Shown here: piece after piece, positions 54,781 to 62,944 of the stretch
How the letters are laid out: the number at the start of each line of letters is the position of its first letter
Numbering within the stretch: position 1 is the first letter of the stretch
Source: Betaproteobacteria bacterium
Lineage (GTDB): Bacteria; Pseudomonadota; Gammaproteobacteria; Burkholderiales; SG8-39
DNA: 64,000 nt
Reading direction: 5' to 3'
Assembly: GCA_004297625.1 (NCBI GenBank)
Contig: SCTY01000028.1
Coordinates: 196,848-260,847, forward strand
The notes under the pieces: model-generated
Told to the model about the DNA's origin: nothing
What the model saw: the letters and a program-made list of their open reading frames with translations, nothing else
Databases searched by the model: none
Position numbers and translations under genes: made by a program

Positions 54781-55356
54781 ATGAAGCAGCTGCTCGCGTT
54801 GTCACGCGGGATCGATTTCGCCAACGAGCATATCGGCCGACTCGTCTACTGGTGCGTGCTCATCATGGTGCTGGTGAGCGCCGCCAACGCGACCTCGCGC
54901 TACGCGCTCAACCTCGCCTCGAATGCCTGGCTGGAGCTTCAGTGGTACCTGTTTGCCGGCGTGTTCCTGCTTTGTTCGGGCTACACGCTGCTGCACAACG
55001 AGCATATCCGCATCGACATCATCGCCGCGCGCCTTTCCCGCCGCGCGCAGACCTGGATCGACATCTTCGGCACCGTGTTCTTCCTGCTGCCGATAGCCGT
55101 CTACATGATGTGGTCGTCCTGGCCGGTCTTCATGAACGCCTGGACCAGCGGCGAAGTCTCCGGAAGCGCCGGCGGCCTGATCCGCTGGCCGGTGCGGCTG
55201 CTGGTGCCGGCCGGGTTCTTCCTGCTGACGCTGCAGGGTGTGTCCGAGCTCATCAAGCGCATCGCCTATCTGCGCGGCCTGATTCCCGATCCGGTGGAGA
55301 AGCACGCAGACCCGGCGCTCGAGCAGCTGCTGATCGACGAGGGCCCGGCCAAGTGA
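54781..55356 (+). CDS. dctQ: TRAP transporter small permease
   Basis: A 191-residue, four-helix protein of the DctQ family with WLELQWYLFAGVFLL and LLHNEHIRIDII. A strong ribosome site (GGGGGAGG) precedes the ATG. With DctM it forms the membrane part of a Na+- or H+-driven importer of organic acids. It overlaps dctM by 4 bases (GTGA). Confidence 0.93.
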   Translation: MKQLLALSRGIDFANEHIGRLVYWCVLIMVLVSAANATSRYALNLASNAWLELQWYLFAGVFLLCSGYTLLHNEHIRIDIIAARLSRRAQTWIDIFGTVFFLLPIAVYMMWSSWPVFMNAWTSGEVSGSAGGLIRWPVRLLVPAGFFLLTLQGVSELIKRIAYLRGLIPDPVEKHADPALEQLLIDEGPAK

Positions 55357-56897
55357 GCGCCTTCATTGCTGCCAACATGGCGCCTCTGATGTTCGCAACG
55401 CTGGTGGTATTCCTGCTCCTGGGCTACCCCGTGGCGTTCGCGCTCGCCGCGCTCGGATTGTCGTTCGGCTTCCTCGGCGTCGAGCTCGGGCTGCTCACCC
55501 CGGCGCTCTATGGGGCGCTGCCCGAGCGCCTGTTCGGCATTATGTCCAACGACACGCTGCTCGCCGTGCCGTTCTTCACGTTCATGGGCCTGATCCTCGA
55601 GCGCAGCGGCATGGCGGAAGACCTGCTCGACACGATCGGGCAGCTGTTCGGGCCGGTGCGCGGCGGGCTCGCCTATGCCGTCGTGCTCGTCGGCGCCTTG
55701 CTTGCAGCCACCACCGGCGTGGTGGCCGCCTCGGTGATCTCGATGGGCTTGATCTCGCTGCCCATCATGCTGCGCTACGGCTACGACCGCAGGCTCGCAA
55801 CCGGCGTCATCGCCGCTTCCGGCACGCTCGCGCAGATCATTCCGCCCAGCCTGGTGCTGATCGTCCTCGCCGATCAGCTCGGGCGTTCGGTCGGCGACAT
55901 GTACGCCGGCGCGATTTTTCCGGGCCTGGTGTTGACCGCCCTTTACGTCTCATACGTTTTCGGCCGCACCCTGATCTACCCGCAATCGGGTCCCGCGCTG
56001 CCGCCCGAGGCGCGCACGCTGCGCGGCTGGAGGCTCGGAGCGCGGGTGCTTTTCGTGCTGATTCCGCCGCTTGCGCTCATCTTCCTCGTCCTGGGCACGA
56101 TCTTCCTCGGTATCGCGACGCCGACCGAAGGCGGCGCGATGGGCGCGACCGGCGCGCTCGCGCTCGCGCTCATCAACCGGCGCCTTTCCTGGTCGCTTCT
56201 CAAGCAAGCCATGAACTCCACGGCGAAGCTGACTTCGTTCGTGGTGTTCATCCTGGTGGGCGCGACCGTATTCAGCCTCACGTTCCGCGGCGTGAACGGC
56301 GATCTCTGGGTGGAGCACCTGCTCACCGATCTGCCGGGCGGCGCAATCGGCTTCCTCATCGTGGTGAACGTGCTGGTTTTCCTGCTCGCTTTCTTCCTCG
56401 ACTTCTTCGAGCTGGCCTTCATCATCGTGCCGCTGCTCGCGCCGGTGGCCGACAAGCTCGGCGTGGACCTCATCTGGTTCGGCGTGCTGCTCGGAGTCAA
56501 CATGCAGACTTCCTTCATGCACCCGCCGTTCGGCTTTGCGCTGTTTTACCTGCGCAGCGTGGCCCCGACCCAGGAGTACATGGACAAGCTCTCGCGCAAA
56601 GTGATCGCGCCCGTCACGACCGGCCAGATCTACTGGGGCGCCGTGCCCTTCGTCGTCATTCAGGTGATCATGGTGGGAATCCTGATCGGTTTTCCGCAAC
56701 TGGTCACGGGCAACCTGGAAAAAAGCAAGGTCGATCCGTCGAAGGTGCAGATCATCATCCCGCAGGAGGGCCAGCCCGAGGACGAGAGCGCGCCGCCGGA
56801 TTTCGGCGCGCCCGGGCAGGAAGGCGAGACGCCCGCGCCCGAGTCCTCGGAGCGCGAGTCCGCCGACGACCTGCAGAAGGAGTTCGGCAAAAAATAA
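55353..56897 (+). CDS. dctM: TRAP transporter large permease
   Basis: A 514-residue protein with about 12-14 helices, of the DctM family (ATTGVVAASVISMGLISLP and GIATPTEGGAMGATGAL). A GTG start overlaps dctQ. The last 55 residues, past GFPQLVTGN, are hydrophilic and rich in E, P and S, an extension many DctM proteins lack. It ends at a bidirectional terminator shared with the convergent binding-protein gene. Confidence 0.93.
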   Translation: MSAFIAANMAPLMFATLVVFLLLGYPVAFALAALGLSFGFLGVELGLLTPALYGALPERLFGIMSNDTLLAVPFFTFMGLILERSGMAEDLLDTIGQLFGPVRGGLAYAVVLVGALLAATTGVVAASVISMGLISLPIMLRYGYDRRLATGVIAASGTLAQIIPPSLVLIVLADQLGRSVGDMYAGAIFPGLVLTALYVSYVFGRTLIYPQSGPALPPEARTLRGWRLGARVLFVLIPPLALIFLVLGTIFLGIATPTEGGAMGATGALALALINRRLSWSLLKQAMNSTAKLTSFVVFILVGATVFSLTFRGVNGDLWVEHLLTDLPGGAIGFLIVVNVLVFLLAFFLDFFELAFIIVPLLAPVADKLGVDLIWFGVLLGVNMQTSFMHPPFGFALFYLRSVAPTQEYMDKLSRKVIAPVTTGQIYWGAVPFVVIQVIMVGILIGFPQLVTGNLEKSKVDPSKVQIIIPQEGQPEDESAPPDFGAPGQEGETPAPESSERESADDLQKEFGKK

Positions 56898-56920
56898 ACC
56901 CCGCCGAAGCGGGGTTTATT
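56893..56920. terminator. bidirectional terminator between dctM and dctP
   Basis: A perfect 12-bp stem AATAAACCCCGC / GCGGGGTTTATT with a CGAA loop. The A- and T-rich flanks allow termination in both directions. It includes the dctM stop codon and lies 18 bases from the dctP stop. Confidence 0.88.
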
Positions 56921-56937
56921 GGCTGCGCCGGGTCGGG

Positions 56938-58053
56938 CTACTTGCCTTTGCCTTTCGCAGGCGCCGGGGCGCCGACCTTGGACGAGAACGCGTAGTTGTC
57001 GTAGGTCGACTCCGCGACGCGGAACCACAGGAACTGCTCGTCGCGGAACTTCTTCCAGTCGGGGTAGATGCGCGCCCAGTGCTTGCTCTTGGCCTTGAGC
57101 TCCTCGTAGAGCTCGTACGAAGCCTTCTCGGCCGCTTGCAGCACCGCCCTCGGGAACGGCCGCAGCACCGTGCCTCCCGCGACCAGCCGGCGCAGCGCCG
57201 GCGGGTTCTGGGCGTCGTACTTCGCGGGCATCCACGTATTCACTTCGCCGCAGGCGGTCACGAGGGCCGCCTGGTAGTTTTTCGGCAACTCGTTCCACTT
57301 CTTCTCGTTGACGAGCGTCATCAGCATCGGGCCGCCTTCCCAGAACCCAGGGTAGTAGTAGAACTTGGCGACCTTGTTGAAGCCGAGCTTCTCGTCATCG
57401 TAGGGGCCGACCCATTCGGCCGCGTCGATGGTTCCTTTCTCCAGCGACGGGTAGATATCCGGGGCGCCGAGCTGCTGGGGGACCGCGCCGAGCTTGGCCA
57501 TGACCAGCCCGGCCATGCCGCCGATGCGGAATTTCAGTCCCTTGAGGTCGGCGACCGCCTTGATCTCCTTGCGGAACCAGCCGCCCATCTGGCAGTTGGT
57601 GTTGCCGCCCAGAATCGCCTTGCAGCCGTAGTCGCTGAACAGCGGCGCCATCGCCTGCTCGCCGCCGCCGAAATACCACCAGGCGTTTTGCTGGCGGGTG
57701 TTCATGCCGAACGGCACCGCGGTGGCCAAGGCGAATGCCGGGTCCTTGCCGAAATAGTAGTAAGTCGCGGTATGGCCCAGCTCCACGGTGCCGGCCTGCA
57801 CGGCATCGAGCACCTGCAGCGCCGGGACGATCTCGCCGGCCGCAAAGGCGCGGATCTGGAACTTGCCGTCGGTGATCTCGGCAACGCGCTTGGCGATCAG
57901 CTCGGCTCCGCCGAACAGCGTGTCGAGGCTCTTGGGCCAGCTCGCCGCGAGGCGCCACTGGATGCTCGGCTGCGACTGGGCTATCGCCGGCGCGGCCAGC
58001 GTGCCGGCGGCCACCCCCGCCGCGGCCTGCTTAAGGAATGATCTGCGTTTCAC
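56938..58053 (-). CDS. dctP: TRAP transporter solute-binding protein
   Basis: A periplasmic binding protein of 371 residues with a twin-arginine-like signal (MKRRSFLKQAAAGVAAGTLA). The mature part has WPKSLDTLFGGAELIAKRVA, LGHTATYYYFGKDPAFALAT and LKGLKFRIGGMAG, the DctP/TakP pattern. Start is a GTG with GGAGGGG at good spacing. The ligand is unknown; TakP-type members bind 2-oxo acids. It converges on its own permease genes. Confidence 0.9.
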   Translation of the reverse strand: MKRRSFLKQAAAGVAAGTLAAPAIAQSQPSIQWRLAASWPKSLDTLFGGAELIAKRVAEITDGKFQIRAFAAGEIVPALQVLDAVQAGTVELGHTATYYYFGKDPAFALATAVPFGMNTRQQNAWWYFGGGEQAMAPLFSDYGCKAILGGNTNCQMGGWFRKEIKAVADLKGLKFRIGGMAGLVMAKLGAVPQQLGAPDIYPSLEKGTIDAAEWVGPYDDEKLGFNKVAKFYYYPGFWEGGPMLMTLVNEKKWNELPKNYQAALVTACGEVNTWMPAKYDAQNPPALRRLVAGGTVLRPFPRAVLQAAEKASYELYEELKAKSKHWARIYPDWKKFRDEQFLWFRVAESTYDNYAFSSKVGAPAPAKGKGK

Positions 58054-58095
58054 TTCCCCTCCTTGTTGAGATTAGTACAGCGCTCGGGATTCTAC

Positions 58096-58110
58096 GGCGC
58101 TCGAAGCGCC
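58096..58110 (-). terminator. possible terminator hairpin after the SirB1 gene
   Basis: A 6-bp stem GGCGCT / AGCGCC with a CGA loop lies 26 bases downstream of the SirB1-family gene stop (minus strand). No T-run follows, so it is a weak candidate. It also lies in the dctP promoter region. Confidence 0.3.
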
Positions 58111-58135
58111 CTGGGGCTTAAAGGGCTGTCAGAAA

Positions 58136-58984
58136 TCAATTCAGGCGGGCGCACAGGGCCGTCAGCTCCATCAGGCGGACCCGCACCTCGCTCACGTCCG
58201 GGGCATCGGGCTCGCGCTCCAGGTACTCGGTAAGGTCCTTCAGCGCCGGCCGCCAGCACTCCAGGCGCTCGTAGACATAGCCGCGGTCGCGCAGCTCCGC
58301 GCTCGCCTCGGGGCTGAGCACCAGCATGCGGTTCAGCACTTCGAGCATGCGCTCGGGGTTTTGCTTCTCACGGTAGATTGCCTTCAGGTTGCGCAGCACG
58401 CGCGACAGGATCTGGCGCTTGGAGGCCGGCTCGAGGAACTGCTCGAGCGGCAGCTCGGCCACCGGCACCTCCGCCGTGAGTCCCTCGGGAATGACGCGCT
58501 TCAGGCGCTCGCGCAGCTCCGCCTCCGATTGCGGCGCCCCGCACGCGAACGGATCGAGCACCAGCGTGCCCGAGCGCACGCGCAGCCGCACCATGAAATG
58601 TCCCGGAAACGAGATGCCTTCCAGCGGCAGCCCGACGCGGCGGCCGATTTCCATGTAGAGGATCGAAAGCGTGATCGGGATGCCGGTTCTGCGGTCGATG
58701 ACGTCGTTGAGATAGCTGTTGCGCGGGTCGTAATAGTCGTCGACGTTTCCGTAGTAGCCCAGATGATCGAACAGGAAGTCGTTGAGCGCGAGCACGCGAT
58801 CCTCGGGCTTATAGCTCTGGGGCATGCGCGCGCGCAATTGCAGCGCCATGCGCTCGATCTCGCCGAGATAGCGCCCGACGTCGAGGCCGGGATAGGCATC
58901 CTGCGCAATCATCAGGCAAGCTTCGGCGAGGTCGATGCGCGCGTCCTCGCGCCGGACGACTTCGGCGAAACGCTCCAGCGTCAT
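58136..58984 (-). CDS. SirB1-family transglutaminase-like/TPR protein
   Basis: A 282-residue cytoplasmic protein of the SirB1 family. The transglutaminase-like N-terminal part has LNDFLFDHLGYYGNVDDYYD, then RTGIPITLSILYMEIGRRVG and FPGHFMVRL; the C-terminal part has tetratricopeptide-like helices. Function is not settled. The ATG overlaps the murJ stop by 4 bases. Confidence 0.88.
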   Translation of the reverse strand: MTLERFAEVVRREDARIDLAEACLMIAQDAYPGLDVGRYLGEIERMALQLRARMPQSYKPEDRVLALNDFLFDHLGYYGNVDDYYDPRNSYLNDVIDRRTGIPITLSILYMEIGRRVGLPLEGISFPGHFMVRLRVRSGTLVLDPFACGAPQSEAELRERLKRVIPEGLTAEVPVAELPLEQFLEPASKRQILSRVLRNLKAIYREKQNPERMLEVLNRMLVLSPEASAELRDRGYVYERLECWRPALKDLTEYLEREPDAPDVSEVRVRLMELTALCARLN

Positions 58985-60519
58985 GCGGCCCCGCGGCGCG
59001 AAAAGTCGCGCGGCCGGAATCCGAATGCGAGCAGGCTGCCTCCATAGACGAGGGCGCCCAGCACCACCAGCCCGAATGCCGCGGGCACCTTGTGCCGCCA
59101 GCCGGCGTGAAGCCACCATGCCGGCTCGCCCATCGTGGTGAAAAGAACCACCGCCATCAATGCCACCGAGGCTGCGACCTTGAGCAGGAACACCGGCCAC
59201 CCCGGTTGCGGCGTGTAGATCGACTGCCTTCTCAGGATGCGGTACAGCAGTCCTGCGTTGAGACAGGCGCCCAGCCCGATCGCGAGCGCAAGGCCCGCGT
59301 GCTTGAGCGGCCCGATAAAAGCGAGGTTCATGGCCTGGGTGGCGGCGAGCGTCAGCACGCCGATCTTCACGGGGGTGACCACATTCTGACGCGCATAGAA
59401 GCCGGGGGCCAGGATCTTCACCAGGATCATGCCGACGAGCCCGACGCTGTAGGCGACCAGGGCCTGCTGCGTCATCCACGCGTCCTGGGCGCTGAAGCGG
59501 CCATAGTGGAATAGCGTGGCAATGAAGGGCAGCGCCAGAACCGCGAGCGCCACGGCACTCGGCACGGCGAGAAGCACCGTGATGCGCAATCCCCAGTCGA
59601 GCAGGCGGGCGTATTCCTCGTGATTCGCGTCGGCATGGTACTTCGAGAGGCTGGGCAAGAGGATGGTGCCAACCGCCACGCCGAGCACTCCCGCAGGGAA
59701 TTCCATCAAGCGGTCGGCGTAGTACAGCCAGGAAACGCTCCCGGTGATCAGGAACGAAGCAAAGATAGTGTTGATGACCAGCGAGATCTGGCTGATGGAA
59801 ACGCCGAAGGCGGCCGGCGCCATCAGTTTGAGGATGCGCCGCACGCCGGGATGCGACCAGTCGAGCCGCCAGCGCGGTAGCAGCCCGATCCGCAGCAGGA
59901 ATGGGATCTGCAATGCGAGCTGCAGCACGCCGCCCGCAACCACCGCCCAGGCCAGCACCAGGACCGGCGGGCGAAAATGGTCGGCGAAGAACAGCACCCC
60001 CACGATGAACGAGACGTTCAACAGCGCCGGGGTGATCGCCGGCACCGCGAAGCGGTTCCAGGTGTTGAGTATGCCGGCGGCAAAAGCCACCAGGGAGATG
60101 AATGCGATGTACGGGAACACGATGCGCAGCATCGTGACGGTGAGGCCGAACTTGCCGGGATCGGCCGCGAATCCCGGTGCCGTGACATAGACGACGAGCG
60201 GCGCCAGCACGATGCCGAGCGCGGCCGTGGCCGCCAGCGCGAGGAAAAGCAGCGTCGCCGTGCGGTCGATGAGGCCGCGCACTTCTTCGGCCGAGGTTTT
60301 GTTCTTGTGCTCGGCGAGCACCGGTACGAACGCCTGTGAAAACGCGCCTTCCGCGAACAGCCGCCGCAGAAGGTTGGGCAGCCGGAAGGCGACGAAGAAG
60401 GCGTCCGTGGCGAGTACCGCCCCGAAGCCGCGGGCGATCAAGACATCGCGCGCCAGCCCAAGCACTCTGCTGACCGTCGTGAGGCTGCTCACCGCGGCGA
60501 GGGCGCGCAGCAGGTTCAT
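58981..60519 (-). CDS. murJ: lipid II flippase MurJ
   Basis: A 512-residue, 14-helix flippase for the peptidoglycan precursor lipid II. Marks are RVLGLARDVLIARGFG, FRLPNLLRRLFAEGAFSQAF, and LDWSHPGVRRILKLMAP. It is divergent from rpsT with 35 bases between starts, an order typical of betaproteobacteria. Confidence 0.95.
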   Translation of the reverse strand: MNLLRALAAVSSLTTVSRVLGLARDVLIARGFGAVLATDAFFVAFRLPNLLRRLFAEGAFSQAFVPVLAEHKNKTSAEEVRGLIDRTATLLFLALAATAALGIVLAPLVVYVTAPGFAADPGKFGLTVTMLRIVFPYIAFISLVAFAAGILNTWNRFAVPAITPALLNVSFIVGVLFFADHFRPPVLVLAWAVVAGGVLQLALQIPFLLRIGLLPRWRLDWSHPGVRRILKLMAPAAFGVSISQISLVINTIFASFLITGSVSWLYYADRLMEFPAGVLGVAVGTILLPSLSKYHADANHEEYARLLDWGLRITVLLAVPSAVALAVLALPFIATLFHYGRFSAQDAWMTQQALVAYSVGLVGMILVKILAPGFYARQNVVTPVKIGVLTLAATQAMNLAFIGPLKHAGLALAIGLGACLNAGLLYRILRRQSIYTPQPGWPVFLLKVAASVALMAVVLFTTMGEPAWWLHAGWRHKVPAAFGLVVLGALVYGGSLLAFGFRPRDFSRRGAA

Positions 60520-60554
60520 GATAGAATTCGCGCCCTTTCAAGGACATCCAGCCC

Positions 60555-60818
60555 ATGGCCAACATCAAATCGGCGCGCAAGCGCGCCCGACAGGCGCAGA
60601 GCCGCCGCGTGCACAACATGAGCCTGCGCACCGAAGTGCGCAGCGCCATCAAGAACGTGAAAAAGGCGCTGGCCGCAGGCGACAAGGCGGCGGCGGAAAA
60701 GACGCTGCGCGAGTCGCAGCGCACGATCGATCGCGTGGTCGCGAAAGGGGTGCTCCATCGCAACGCGGGCGACCGTCACAAGAGCCGCCTTGCCCAGTCC
60801 CTCAAAGCCGTCAAGTAA
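60555..60818 (+). CDS. rpsT: 30S ribosomal protein S20
   Basis: An 87-residue basic protein, MANIKSARKRARQAQSRRVH at the N-terminus and TIDRVVAKGVLHRNAGDRHK near the end, with the spacing usual for S20. The ribosome site AAGGA lies upstream of the ATG. Confidence 0.97.
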   Translation: MANIKSARKRARQAQSRRVHNMSLRTEVRSAIKNVKKALAAGDKAAAEKTLRESQRTIDRVVAKGVLHRNAGDRHKSRLAQSLKAVK

Positions 60819-60844
60819 CCGCAGTTCTGCGTCGTCTTCTCGAA

Positions 60845-60865
60845 GTTGACCGCGAAGCGGTCAAC
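60845..60865. repeat. 9-bp palindromic hairpin between rpsT and the decarboxylase
   Basis: GTTGACCGC-GAA-GCGGTCAAC is a perfect 9-bp stem with a three-base loop, 27 bases past the rpsT stop and 40 bases before the decarboxylase start. No T-run follows. It may stop or attenuate transcription, or stabilise the rpsT message end. Confidence 0.45.
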
Positions 60866-60904
60866 GGGCTCACCCGGCATACGAAATTATACTGAGGCCG
60901 CCGC

Positions 60905-62884
60905 GTGCCCAAGATCTCGTGCCGGGTCCTGGTCATCAACGACGAGCACCTGGTACTGCGCGAGTTCGTCAAGGGCCTGAACGCGGCGGCGCGCACGCTC
61001 GATAATCCCTTCGGCATCGGCTTTACCGGCGTCACCACGGCGAAAGAGGCGCTCGCCCTCATCGAATCCGACGGCGACCTGCAGGCGGTGCTGGTCGACG
61101 ATACGCTCTACTCGCTCGCCAGGAAGAACGGCGCCGAGTCGAGAAAGCTGCAGATGTCCGCGCTCGAGCTCGTCCAGCGCATCACCCGCTTCCGCCCCGA
61201 GCTCGACGTCTACATTCTGATCGCGCAGGAGAAGGAAGACGACGTAGTCGACGCGCTCTTCGCCGAATCGGTCGACGGCTACTTTTACCGCGAGGAGCGC
61301 GACTACCGCGGCATTTACCGCATCCTGAACGCGCAGATGCAGGAACGCGCACGCACGCCGTTCTACGACGCGCTCAAGAACTACGTCTGGATGGCGAAGG
61401 ACCAGTGGCACACGCCCGGGCATTCCTCGGGCGAATCGCTGCGCGGCAGCCCATGGATCAATGATTTCTACGAGTTCATGGGCGAGCACGTGTTCGACGC
61501 GGACCTCTCCGTCTCGGTGCCGATGCTCGACTCGCTGATGGAACCGAAGGGCGTGATCGGCGAGGCGCAGGCCATGGCCGCCAAGGCGTTCGGCGCGCGG
61601 CGCACCTACTTCGCCACCAACGGCACCTCGACCGCAAACAAGGTCATCCTCCAGACGCTGCTCGCGCCCGGCGAGAAGCTGCTGCTCGACCGCAACTGCC
61701 ACAAGAGCGTGCACCACGGCGTGGTGCTTTCCGGCGCGCATCCGATCTATCTCGATTCCGCCCTGAACCGGAAATACGGCCTGTACGGCCCGGTCCCCAA
61801 GAAAATATTGTTGAGAGAAATACAAAAACATTCCGACGCGCAGGCGCTGATTCTCACCTCGTGCACCTACGACGGCCTGCGCTACGACCTGGCGCCGATC
61901 GTCCAGGCGGCACACGCCAAGGGCATCAAGGTGATCATCGACGAGGCGTGGTACGGCTTCGCGCGCTTTCATCCGGAATTCCGCCCGACCGCGCTCGAGG
62001 CGGGCGCCGATTACGCCACCCAATCGACGCACAAGGTGCTTTCGGCGTTCTCCCAGGCGTCGATGATCCACATCAACGACCCGGAGTTCCGCGAGCACCT
62101 GTTCCGCGAGAACTTCAACATGCATACCTCCACCAGCCCGCAGTACGGGCTGATCGCGAGCCTCGACGTCGCGCGCAAGCAGGCGGTGATGGAGGGCTAC
62201 AAGCTGCTGTCGAGAACGCTCGAGCTCGCCGAGGAAGTGCGCGAGCTGGTGAACTCCACCAAAGTGTTCCGCGTGCTCGAGCTCGAAGACCTGCTGCCCG
62301 AGCACGTGCGCCACGACGGCATTCGGCTCGATCCCACCAAGGTGACGATCGACATTTCCGGCTGCGGCTATACGGTGGAAGACCTGCAGAAGGAGCTCTT
62401 CGAGCGCTACAACGTCCAGGTCGAGAAATCGACCTTCAACACGCTCACGCTGCTGCTCACCATCGGCACCACCCGCTCGAAGGTCTCCCGGCTCTACGAC
62501 GCGCTGATGCGCATCGCGCGCCAGGGCCGCCATCCCCGCCGGCTGGTGCAAAGCCCGGAAATTCCCGCTTTTACGAAGTTGAGGTTCCTTCCCAGGGACG
62601 CGTATTACTGCGGCGGCGAGCTGGTGCCGGTATTCGACGAGCGCGAGCGGGTGAACCGCCGCCTCGCCGGGCGCGTGTGCGCCGACCAGATCGTGCCCTA
62701 CCCGCCCGGCATCCCGGTCCTCGTTCCCGGCCAGGTGATCACCTCGAAGGTCATCGGCTATCTCGGCGGCCTGCTGCACTCCACCAAGCGCATGGAGATG
62801 CACGGCATCGTGCACGAAGGCTATCTGCCGTGCGTGCGCGTGCTCAAGCCCGAGGAAGAAAAGGGCTTGAAGCCCCTCGGTTGA
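60905..62884 (+). CDS. Orn/Lys/Arg decarboxylase family protein
   Basis: A PLP enzyme of 659 residues from a GTG. An N-terminal wing domain of receiver-like fold (residues 1-125) is followed by the PLP domain: TPGHSSGESLRGSPW, HKSVHHGVVLSGA and the lysine in ATQSTHKVLSAFSQ, then the C-terminal domain. These decamers turn ornithine, lysine or arginine into diamines. Specificity is not visible. It is slightly shorter than the E. coli inducible enzymes (710-750). It is followed by a terminator. Confidence 0.88.
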   Translation: MPKISCRVLVINDEHLVLREFVKGLNAAARTLDNPFGIGFTGVTTAKEALALIESDGDLQAVLVDDTLYSLARKNGAESRKLQMSALELVQRITRFRPELDVYILIAQEKEDDVVDALFAESVDGYFYREERDYRGIYRILNAQMQERARTPFYDALKNYVWMAKDQWHTPGHSSGESLRGSPWINDFYEFMGEHVFDADLSVSVPMLDSLMEPKGVIGEAQAMAAKAFGARRTYFATNGTSTANKVILQTLLAPGEKLLLDRNCHKSVHHGVVLSGAHPIYLDSALNRKYGLYGPVPKKILLREIQKHSDAQALILTSCTYDGLRYDLAPIVQAAHAKGIKVIIDEAWYGFARFHPEFRPTALEAGADYATQSTHKVLSAFSQASMIHINDPEFREHLFRENFNMHTSTSPQYGLIASLDVARKQAVMEGYKLLSRTLELAEEVRELVNSTKVFRVLELEDLLPEHVRHDGIRLDPTKVTIDISGCGYTVEDLQKELFERYNVQVEKSTFNTLTLLLTIGTTRSKVSRLYDALMRIARQGRHPRRLVQSPEIPAFTKLRFLPRDAYYCGGELVPVFDERERVNRRLAGRVCADQIVPYPPGIPVLVPGQVITSKVIGYLGGLLHSTKRMEMHGIVHEGYLPCVRVLKPEEEKGLKPLG

Positions 62885-62901
62885 ACCGATAGGATTGGCC
62901 G

Positions 62902-62926
62902 AACGGCGGCCCAGGCCGCCGTTTTT
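62902..62926 (+). terminator. intrinsic terminator after the decarboxylase
   Basis: A 9-bp perfect stem AACGGCGGC / GCCGCCGTT with a CCAG loop and a following T-run (GTTTTTC). It lies 17 bases after the decarboxylase stop and 19 bases before the next gene's ATG. Confidence 0.85.
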
Positions 62927-62944
62927 CATTCCAGGGAGGGATCG

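Noticed and set aside
58136..60763. 875-codon minus-strand frame joining the SirB1 gene with upstream text
   Set aside because: Only the last 282 codons make a protein; the rest is the wrong frame of murJ and rpsT. It is not a fusion.
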